From positions 1 through 11,448 of the forward strand of contig CAKTUT010000041.1 in assembly GCA_934621665.1 (NCBI GenBank): DNA of 11,448 nt, written 5' to 3'. Below the pieces are notes generated by a model that saw nothing but the letters and a program-made list of their open reading frames with translations, was not told the origin of the DNA and made no database searches. Below, piece by piece: positions 1 through 5,409 of this stretch; position 1 is the first letter of the stretch, and the number at the start of each line of letters is the position of its first letter. A program made the translations under genes and the position numbers. This DNA comes from an uncultured Oscillospiraceae bacterium. GTDB lineage: Bacteria; Bacillota; Clostridia; Oscillospirales; Oscillospiraceae.

Positions 1-586
1 ACTTGAAGTAGCGCTCCAGCAGACCCTTGAGCGCCTTGCCGTGGCGGGCCTCGTCGCGGGCCATTTCATGGACGGTGTCGTGGATGGCGTCAAGGCCGTT
101 CTTCTTGGCGCAGGCGGCCAGATCGAACTTGCCGGCGGTTGCGCCGAACTCGCAGTCAACGCGCCACTTGAGGTTGTCCTTGGTGGTGGCTTTCATGTTG
201 GCTTCCAGATCGCTGCCCAGCATCTCGGCAAACTTTGCCGCGTGCTCAGCCTCTTCATAGGCAGCCTTTTCCCAGTACAGACCGACCTCAGGATAGCCCT
301 CGCGATGCGCAACGCGCGCCATGCACAGGTACATGCCGACCTCGGAGCACTCGCCGTTGAAGTTGGCCATCAGCTGCTCGAAGATGTACTTCTTGTCCGC
401 ATCGGAGATGTCGGGGTTATTCTTGACGGTCTTGCCATAGACGCCAAACTCGTGCTCGGCGGCCAGCTTCAGCTCGCCCTTGACTTCCTCAAACATCGAG
501 GCCGGTGCGTGGCAGACAGGGCAGCTTTCGGGAGCGGCTTCGCCCTCATAGATATAACCGCAGACTTTGCAAACGAATTTTTTCAT
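1..586 (-). CDS. Reverse rubrerythrin / NADH peroxidase-type protein, 3' end cut by window edge
   Basis: Translating the minus strand from the ATG at 586 gives 195 residues before the window ends, probably lacking only the last few. A rubredoxin Fe(Cys)4 module comes first (C6-x2-C9 and C22-x2-C25), followed by a ferritin-like diiron four-helix domain. Two evenly spaced half-sites are visible: E79 with E112-x2-H115, and E146 with E179-x2-H182. Rubredoxin before the diiron domain is the 'reverse rubrerythrin' order of clostridia, where such cytosolic proteins reduce H2O2 (and O2) with electrons from NADH via partner reductases. A ribosome-binding site GGAGG lies at 595-599. The gene starts 38 bases after perR on the same strand with no terminator between, so it is probably cotranscribed and PerR-controlled. 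Family assignment is firm; the exact electron donor cannot be read from sequence. Confidence 0.93.
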   Translation of the reverse strand, partial: MKKFVCKVCGYIYEGEAAPESCPVCHAPASMFEEVKGELKLAAEHEFGVYGKTVKNNPDISDADKKYIFEQLMANFNGECSEVGMYLCMARVAHREGYPEVGLYWEKAAYEEAEHAAKFAEMLGSDLEANMKATTKDNLKWRVDCEFGATAGKFDLAACAKKNGLDAIHDTVHEMARDEARHGKALKGLLERYFK

Positions 587-624
587 GTTCTTTTCCTCCA
601 TACCATGTTTATCTGTTGTGTTTG

Positions 625-1056
625 TTATTTGAGATTTGCTTCTTTTTCTTTTTCCGCATTTGTTTCCTGCGCGGTGCAGGCGGGGCACAGGCCGTAATAG
701 CTCAGCCGGTGACCGGTGATTTTGCAGTCCGAGAATTGCTCGGCCTGCCGGATGAACTCCGCTGGGAGCTCGGGCTTGTCCACGTCGATGACCGCGCCGC
801 AGCCGGTGCACACGAGGTGTCCGTGCGGATCAACGCGCCCATCAAAGCGTTCAAGACCGTCAACCGTGCCAACCGACTCCACAATGCCTTCCTTCCGGAA
901 TATGGAAAGATTCCGGTAGACCGTCCCAAGGCTGAGATCCGGGATCTGGGGCTTGAGCTGGGCATAGATCCAGTCGGCTGACGGGTGACAGGTGGTACTG
1001 CGGACGCATTCCAAAATGGCATCGCGCTTACGGCTGTGTTTTCTGGTGACAGGCAT
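625..1056 (-). CDS. perR: PerR-type peroxide-sensing repressor (Fur family)
   Basis: The product is a 143-residue Fur-family regulator. A winged-helix DNA-binding half (about 1-75, with S42-L-G-T-V-Y-R-N49 in the recognition helix region) precedes a dimerisation half. The likely regulatory Fe/Mn ligands match Bacillus subtilis PerR by position: H24, D72, H78, H80 and D91. The structural zinc site is C83-x2-C86 plus C124-x2-C127. Aspartate at 91 is the PerR-like rather than Fur-like state, so peroxide sensing by metal-catalysed oxidation of histidine is inferred. The ATG at 1056 was chosen because AAAGGAG (1062-1068) lies 5 bases upstream; a longer in-frame start at 1110 would fall upstream of the probable transcription start and adds no family sequence. 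The neighbouring downstream rubrerythrin is a classic PerR target, which supports the assignment. Confidence 0.92.
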   Translation of the reverse strand: MPVTRKHSRKRDAILECVRSTTCHPSADWIYAQLKPQIPDLSLGTVYRNLSIFRKEGIVESVGTVDGLERFDGRVDPHGHLVCTGCGAVIDVDKPELPAEFIRQAEQFSDCKITGHRLSYYGLCPACTAQETNAEKEKEANLK

Positions 1057-1072
1057 TGCAGCTCCTTTCAAA

Positions 1073-1090
1073 ACAAGAATAATTCTTATT
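1073..1090 (-). promoter_or_regulatory. Putative PerR box, autoregulatory operator
   Basis: A perfect 6-1-6 palindrome (AAGAAT-A-ATTCTT, 1075-1087) extends by two further matched pairs beyond one mismatch. It resembles the PerR box TTATAATNATTATAA at about 10 of 14 fixed positions. It covers the expected transcription start of the perR promoter and lies 17 bases before the start codon, where a bound repressor would block initiation. Binding by PerR is inference from position and similarity. Confidence 0.68.
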
Positions 1091-1099
1091 ACGGTTTTG

Positions 1100-1128
1100 A
1101 TTATACACACTTCAACGCGATTTGTAAA
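1100..1128 (-). promoter_or_regulatory. Sigma-A-type promoter of perR-rubrerythrin
   Basis: Read on the minus strand, TTTACA (-35, 1123-1128) and TATAAT (-10, 1100-1105) are separated by exactly 17 bases. The -10 is a perfect consensus and the -35 has a single strong core. Transcription should start near 1093, within a few bases of the PerR-box-like palindrome. This is in the 103-base gap after spoIIP, so the peroxide operon has its own promoter. Confidence 0.82.
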
Positions 1129-1159
1129 GAGGTTTTTGAAAAAATTTTTCGGGTATCAT

Positions 1160-2191
1160 TTATGATGTATATGCCTGCGCGGAAAGCGCGCAGATCAGCT
1201 GCGCCAGCGACTGACCGAACAGCTGCCCGGCGCGAACAGCCTCGGAGAGCGTATTGCCAGCCGCGCCGAACTCGGCAAGCAGCGAGCCGTGCGTCAGGTG
1301 CTGGTTAAAGCGCTCGGTGCGCAGGTCAAGATCACGGCAGAGCCCTGGCACGCTGCGATTCAGCAGCGCTTGCAGTTTCAGCGCATTTGCAAGGTTTTCC
1401 TGCCAGTCAGGATGCGTCAGACCGCCCTCGTCCGTCCCGACGACCAGCATGACCTGCGCCGCGTTCTCACCGTCCACATTGGCGGTGAATGCGGCCTGAC
1501 TGCCGTCGGGCAGAAGCGCCGCGTCGCGGTGTACGTCCAGTACCATCTGAATGGACGGATACTGTGCAAGATAGGCTTCAATCGTCGCCTCCATGCGCGT
1601 ATATGCGCCGTTATAGCTGGGATAGTCGTTGAGCGACGTTTCGTGGAGCGTTTCGATCCCGGCCTGCTCCAGCGCAGCGGTGATCTCGTCGCCCACGCGG
1701 ATGACGGAATACGCCGCGTCGCCGGTGCGGTAGGGGTCGGACGCGTCGTATTCCAGTCCCAGCTCCGGCGTATACGCCTCGGAGGTGTGGGTGTGGACGA
1801 TGAGCACCTTTGGACCGGGAAGAGAAAAATCAAGCGTAGATGCGCGCGTGAGCAGCGCCATCTTGTCCACGTCATAGGTGCAGCTGCCAGTGATGGAAAT
1901 GCCGTCGGCCTCTGATGCGTCAAATGTGAGCGGCGCGGTGAAAGTAGTTTTATCTGCGCTGTCCGCCTCTGGCGCGGGATACGCGTCATAGATTACCGGC
2001 AGGTTGCGCACCGCGGGCACAGACGTCTCGTCCGCGTTTTCTTCCTTACTATATTGTACATCCGGCGGCGCAAAAAGGTGCGCAGCCAGCGCCTGCGCCC
2101 GCGCGTCAACGCCGGTGGCAATCAGCAGGCGGATTAAGATGGAAAATACCAGCATGGCGGTACAAAAATCAGATCGCTTTCGTTCATTCAT
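1160..2191 (-). CDS. spoIIP: Stage II sporulation protein P (SpoIIP)
   Basis: The product is a 343-residue protein of the SpoIIP family, the amidase/endopeptidase that with SpoIID and SpoIIM degrades septal peptidoglycan during forespore engulfment. A single N-terminal hydrophobic anchor (about residues 9-26) follows a charged start. A linker rich in Ala, Asp and Glu leads to the catalytic domain from about 125. Hallmark motifs are VLIVHTHTSEAY (H133, H135, E138 as likely zinc/catalytic residues) and LDVHRDA (H221). The ATG at 2191 was chosen because AGGAGGG (2198-2204) sits 6 bases upstream and the membrane anchor follows directly; extending the frame further to 2593 would run through the divergent promoter region and the next gene. 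In Bacillus, spoIIP often follows gpr; here it stands alone. No convincing sigma-E or sigma-F promoter was recognised upstream. Confidence 0.92.
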   Translation of the reverse strand: MNERKRSDFCTAMLVFSILIRLLIATGVDARAQALAAHLFAPPDVQYSKEENADETSVPAVRNLPVIYDAYPAPEADSADKTTFTAPLTFDASEADGISITGSCTYDVDKMALLTRASTLDFSLPGPKVLIVHTHTSEAYTPELGLEYDASDPYRTGDAAYSVIRVGDEITAALEQAGIETLHETSLNDYPSYNGAYTRMEATIEAYLAQYPSIQMVLDVHRDAALLPDGSQAAFTANVDGENAAQVMLVVGTDEGGLTHPDWQENLANALKLQALLNRSVPGLCRDLDLRTERFNQHLTHGSLLAEFGAAGNTLSEAVRAGQLFGQSLAQLICALSAQAYTS

Positions 2192-2273
2192 GGCGCACCC
2201 TCCTGTACGTATCCTATGCGCGGCGGGAGAGAAACAGAACCAAAGAATTTTTGCTTTTTCCGCGCGCGTTGTA

Positions 2274-2302
2274 TTGAATTTGCGCACCGATTCGTATATA
2301 AT
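2274..2302 (+). promoter_or_regulatory. Sigma-A-type promoter for the minD-like/mgsA-like pair
   Basis: TTGAAT (2274-2279) and a perfect TATAAT (2297-2302) are 17 bases apart. Transcription should start near 2309, leaving a leader of about 57 bases before the TTG start. The promoter lies in the divergent gap with spoIIP (2192-2365). Confidence 0.8.
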
Positions 2303-2353
2303 GTCTATAATTATCAGGCTGTGGAGGTGCACGTGCGCCTGCGGCACTGGAGC

Positions 2354-2360
2354 GGAGGTG
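2354..2360 (+). promoter_or_regulatory. Ribosome-binding site deciding the TTG start at 2366
   Basis: GGAGGTG precedes the TTG at 2366 with normal spacing. An almost identical site, GGAGGTG at 2323-2329, precedes an in-frame GTG at 2333. The TTG is preferred because it places the N-terminus directly before the P-loop strand, as in MinD proteins; the GTG would add 11 residues with no family counterpart. Confidence 0.6.
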
Positions 2361-2365
2361 CACGG

Positions 2366-3109
2366 TTGAGTCAGGTTCTTTCTGTGGTTTCCGGCAAGGG
2401 CGGCACGGGGAAAACCTCGATCTGCGCCGGCGTTGCGTGCTGTCTTGCACAGCAGGGGATGCGCGTTTTGTGCATGGATCTGGATGTGGGGCTTCGCAAC
2501 CTTGATATTTCGCTTGGCATGAGCACCGAGCCGGTGCTGCCGTTTACGTCGGTGATGCGCGGCGAGTATGGCCTTGAGCGGGCGGCGGCGCATCCGTCGA
2601 TTACAGGGCTGTATCTTCTGACCGCGCCGGTCACGGAGACAGCGGAGTCGCTGGAGCAGGAATCAGACGCATTCGGTGCGCTGATTGCGCAGGCCTCGGC
2701 AGTATTTGACTGGATTTTGCTGGATGCGCCGGCCGGAATCGGCGCGGGCTTCCGGCTGGCCACACGCTATGCAACGCAGACGATGGTCGTCTCGGGCGCT
2801 GACCCGGCGTCGCTGCGCGACGCGGCGCGGGCAACCGATGTGCTGCTGTATGAGCACCCGATTGAAGCGCGGCTGGCCGTCAACCGGATCAGCACAAAGC
2901 TGTTTTCCCGGATGCAGGCAACCGTCGATGATGTGATGGACGGGGTGGGATTGCCGCTGATCGGCATTGTCCCGGAGGACAGCAGCGTTACGCTGGCCGC
3001 TGCGGCCGGTGTGCCGCTGGTCAGCTTTACCGCGCGCGGCGCGTCACGCGCCTGCCGCAACATTGCCTACCGGCTGTGCGAAAAGAAAACGCCGCTGATG
3101 CGGCTGTAA
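2366..3109 (+). CDS. MinD-like P-loop ATPase (septum-site/positioning family)
   Basis: The product is 247 residues from a TTG start. It carries the deviant Walker A of the ParA/MinD superfamily (SGKGGTGKTS, residues 9-18, with signature lysine K11 and catalytic-loop K16). Next come the MinD-specific switch region MDLDVGLRNLDISLG (37-51), the Walker B segment ILLDAPAGIGAGF (117-129, D120), and a late GIVPEDSSV segment typical of MinD. MinD binds the membrane as an ATP dimer and recruits the division inhibitor MinC. The C-terminal tail (about the last 20 residues) is basic but not an obvious amphipathic membrane-targeting helix of the standard kind. No minC or minE lies in the window. The gene is followed 48 bases later by the MGS-like gene, most likely in one transcript. 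Subfamily MinD is well supported; a role in division is inferred, so a symbol is withheld. Confidence 0.85.
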   Translation: MSQVLSVVSGKGGTGKTSICAGVACCLAQQGMRVLCMDLDVGLRNLDISLGMSTEPVLPFTSVMRGEYGLERAAAHPSITGLYLLTAPVTETAESLEQESDAFGALIAQASAVFDWILLDAPAGIGAGFRLATRYATQTMVVSGADPASLRDAARATDVLLYEHPIEARLAVNRISTKLFSRMQATVDDVMDGVGLPLIGIVPEDSSVTLAAAAGVPLVSFTARGASRACRNIAYRLCEKKTPLMRL

Positions 3110-3157
3110 TACATTAAAAATCCGAACCTTTGAGTGCATTTGAAAGGAGCTGGATCC

Positions 3158-3574
3158 ATGAATATCACGCTTATGGCGCATGACAAAAAGAAAGAACTGA
3201 TGGTACAGTTCTGTACCGCATACAAGAGCATTCTGGCAAAGCACAACCTGTCTGCTACGGCGGCCACCGGCCGTCTGGTTTCTGACGCGACGGGACTGCC
3301 CGTGTCGCTGTTCCTGTCAAAAAGTCAGGGTGGCCACCAGCAGATTGATGCGCGGATTGCATACAACGAAATTGATCTGGTGATCATGTTCTCCGACCCC
3401 AACGACAACGACCCGTGGGAGGATCAGCGTCTGATGCGGACGCTTCACCTGTGCGACACATATAACGTCCCGTGCGCAACAAACCTTGCCTCGGCGGAGA
3501 TGCTGATTCTGGGCTTGCAGCGCGGCGATCTTGACTGGCGTATGATGATCCGCTCGAAAAAGAGTGTGAGATAA
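3158..3574 (+). CDS. Methylglyoxal-synthase-like protein with altered active site
   Basis: The product is a 138-residue protein of the MGS-like fold. Family landmarks are conserved: AHDKKKELM at 7-15 (H8, D9), the S54 phosphate-loop serine, GG(x)QQ at 58-62, and NVPCATNLASAE at 103-114. Genuine methylglyoxal synthase converts dihydroxyacetone phosphate to methylglyoxal using the aspartate of GGDQQ (Asp71 in Escherichia coli). Here that residue is His60 (codon CAC, 3335-3337). The phosphate-binding TGTT is TAAT (34-37), and the active-site histidine (His98 in E. coli) is replaced in PWEDQ. Catalysis as MGS is therefore doubtful, although databases would probably name it MgsA. The ATG at 3158 has AAGGAG at 3144-3149. 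It is probably cotranscribed with the MinD-like gene. Clostridia commonly place mgsA after min/rodA genes, which fits the neighbour. Confidence 0.82.
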   Translation: MNITLMAHDKKKELMVQFCTAYKSILAKHNLSATAATGRLVSDATGLPVSLFLSKSQGGHQQIDARIAYNEIDLVIMFSDPNDNDPWEDQRLMRTLHLCDTYNVPCATNLASAEMLILGLQRGDLDWRMMIRSKKSVR

Positions 3575-3586
3575 GGATAAAAATGA

Positions 3587-3602
3587 CCGGCGCTTGCGCC
3601 GG
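3587..3602 (+). other. GC-rich hairpin after the MGS-like gene
   Basis: CCGGCG and CGCCGG flank a 4-base loop (CTTG), 12 bases after the stop codon. There is no U-tract after it, so it is a weak terminator candidate. It may instead be the 5' edge of the T-box leader, which begins here. No good promoter for the leader was found, so read-through from the upstream pair cannot be excluded. Confidence 0.45.
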
Positions 3603-3851
3603 GATGACCGTGACGCGGAAGCAGTACCGCGTTTGTACCGGGCAGAGAGGAGACCATTTGGCTGCAAGGTCTCTGCGGTGCAGCGCGTGAAGGACATCCG
3701 CCGAGTCTGCGTATAAGGCGTACTGCGCCGAAATCGCCGGAGCATCCGCCGCCGGAATGTGCGGAATAAGGGAGGGTGCAGCCCTCTGAACAGGGGTGGC
3801 ACCACGAAGCAAATGCTCTCGTCCCTTGATAAGGGATGAGAGTATTTTTTT
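3600..3851 (+). promoter_or_regulatory. T-box riboswitch leader of hisS-aspS, predicted to sense tRNA-Asp
   Basis: The leader shows the ordered elements of a transcriptional T-box. A k-turn-like GA motif lies at the Stem I base (TGA 3611-3613 against GA 3703-3704). The specifier loop is bounded by helices 3615-3619/3697-3701 and 3628-3631/3684-3687, with AGTA (3623-3626) facing GAA (3689-3691) as the loop-E motif. The last free bases before the lower helix are GAC (3693-3695) followed by a purine, A3696: an Asp codon. The T-box sequence AGGGGTGGCACCACG is at 3792-3806. Its TGGC pairs with a tRNA ending GCCA, i.e. discriminator G73, as in tRNA-Asp; tRNA-His normally has C73. Uncharged tRNA would stabilise the antiterminator and allow transcription of both synthetase genes. 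Confidence 0.92.
3811..3851 (+). terminator. Regulated terminator of the T-box
   Basis: A long stem (3811-3827 pairing with 3831-3847, core CTCTCGTCCCTT with AAGGGATGAGAG) closes on a 3-base loop and ends in seven T (3845-3851). It directly follows the T-box sequence at 3792-3806, which would form the alternative antiterminator when uncharged tRNA binds. Confidence 0.93.
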
Positions 3852-3998
3852 GCAGCGAGACTGTAAAATCCTTTGCGAGCGTTTGTAGGGGGCAGACGAT
3901 GCTGACCGTTTGGGTTTGCGATTGTTGCCGCCCCCGCAATAGGAATTGGAAATTTTATCCACGTAAAAAATGAACATCAACAGAGAGGAATATAGATT

Positions 3999-5357
3999 AT
4001 GGAAAAAATCAGACCACACACGCTTTCCGGCTTTATGGAACTGCTGCCTGCGCAGCAGACGCGCATGGAAGCCATGATGGAGATCCTCAGAACCACCTAC
4101 AGCCTCTACGGCTTTACGCCGCTGGATACGCCGGCCATTGAGGCGGCGGATGTACTGCTGGCAAAAGGCGGCGGTGAGACGGAAAAGCAGATTTACCGTT
4201 TTCAGAAAGGCGACAGTGATCTTGCTCTGCGCTTTGATCTGACCGTGCCGCTGGCAAAATACGTGGCGCTGCACTATAATGAGCTGTCGTTCCCATTCCG
4301 CCGCTATCAGATCGGCAAGGTTTACCGCGGTGAGCGCGCGCAGCGCGGCCGCTTCCGCGAATTTTATCAGGCGGACATCGACGTGATCGGCGACGGTAAG
4401 CTTGACATTGCAAACGAGGCGGAAATTCCGTCGATTATCTACCGCACGTTTACGAAAATGGGACTCAAGCGCTTCCAGATCCGTGTAAACAACCGCAAGA
4501 TTCTCAATGGCTTTTACGATATGCTGGGTCTGCGTGCCGCTTCAGGCGAGATTATGCGCACGGTGGATAAGCTGGATAAGATCGGTGCGGAAAAGGTAGG
4601 CGAGATTTTGCGCGATGACTGCGGCCTGACGGACGCGGCATCGGACGAGATTCTGCGTTTTATTGCCATCCGCGGTACAAACGCCGAGGTGCTCGCGGCG
4701 CTGGAGGGCTATCGCGGCCGGAACGAAACATTTGACCTTGGCCTGGACGAGCTGAGCACAGTTGTGCGCTATCTTGGCGCGTTCGGCGTGCCGGAAGAGA
4801 ACTTTGCCGTGGATCTGACGATTGCGCGCGGCCTTGACTATTACACCGGCACGGTGTATGAGACCACGCTGCTTGACCATCCCGAAATCGGCTCGGTCTG
4901 CTCGGGCGGCCGGTATGACTCGTTGGCGGAGTATTACACCGACCGCGCGCTTCCGGGTGTGGGTATTTCCATCGGTCTGACGCGGCTGTTCTATGTGTTG
5001 GGTGAGCAGGGACTTTTGAACCCGGCGTGCCCCAGCGCACCGGCAGACGTTCTGATTTTGCCAATGACCGACGATCTGACGTGCGCCGTGCAGGCGGCGA
5101 CCGGTCTGCGCGAGGCGGGCATCCGCACGCAGCTGTACTGTGAGCAGAAGAAGTTCAAGGCGAAGATTCAGTACGCCGACAAGCTGGCAATTCCGTATGT
5201 CATCTTTTTGGGTGAGGACGAGATTGCCGCCGGTGCGGCCACAGTCAAGCGTCTTGCCACCGGCGAGCAGGTCTCTGTCCCCATGGCAGAGCTTCCGGCG
5301 TTTATCCGAAAAGGTCTTTCCGAAAACGGCGAACAGCCGGTTATTCTGGAGAAATAA
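3999..5357 (+). CDS. hisS: Histidyl-tRNA synthetase
   Basis: The product is a 452-residue class II aminoacyl-tRNA synthetase that charges tRNA-His in the cytosol. Motif 2 spans about 100-127 (FRRYQIGKVYRGER and following). The histidine-specific HisA motif ARGLDYYTG is at 276-284, and the GGRYD element is at 303-307. Motif 3 (PGVGISIGLTRL) is at 319-330. The C-terminal anticodon-binding domain occupies roughly 348-440, including the QKKFKAKIQYADK stretch. The length is slightly above the usual 420-430. The start ATG at 3999 has a GAGG-type ribosome-binding site (3985-3988). Between the leader terminator (ending 3851) and this start lie 147 bases holding only a weak possible stem (GGGGGC 3888-3893 with GCCCCC 3930-3935). 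aspS follows after 52 bases, the common Bacillota hisS-aspS operon, under T-box control. Confidence 0.97.
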   Translation: MEKIRPHTLSGFMELLPAQQTRMEAMMEILRTTYSLYGFTPLDTPAIEAADVLLAKGGGETEKQIYRFQKGDSDLALRFDLTVPLAKYVALHYNELSFPFRRYQIGKVYRGERAQRGRFREFYQADIDVIGDGKLDIANEAEIPSIIYRTFTKMGLKRFQIRVNNRKILNGFYDMLGLRAASGEIMRTVDKLDKIGAEKVGEILRDDCGLTDAASDEILRFIAIRGTNAEVLAALEGYRGRNETFDLGLDELSTVVRYLGAFGVPEENFAVDLTIARGLDYYTGTVYETTLLDHPEIGSVCSGGRYDSLAEYYTDRALPGVGISIGLTRLFYVLGEQGLLNPACPSAPADVLILPMTDDLTCAVQAATGLREAGIRTQLYCEQKKFKAKIQYADKLAIPYVIFLGEDEIAAGAATVKRLATGEQVSVPMAELPAFIRKGLSENGEQPVILEK

Positions 5358-5409
5358 ACAGGTTAATCTGTAAATTCAATTCATAAACCATAGAAAGAGG
5401 GAATTATTT

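Noticed and set aside
41..697. 218-codon plus-strand frame
   Set aside because: It is antisense to the rubrerythrin, whose rubredoxin cysteines and diiron ligands are clear on the minus strand.
2205..2330. Sigma-E-like promoter for spoIIP
   Set aside because: Segments such as CAATACAA and GCATAGGAT loosely recall a sigma-E -10, but no matching -35 lies at the required distance.
2192..2593. N-terminal extension of spoIIP up to 2593
   Set aside because: It would cross the divergent promoter and the start of the MinD-like gene. The ATG at 2191 has a strong ribosome-binding site and is followed by the expected membrane anchor.
3384..4274. 296-codon minus-strand frame across the T-box leader
   Set aside because: It overlaps the MGS-like gene, the T-box and hisS, has no recognisable domain, and the T-box fully explains 3600-3851.
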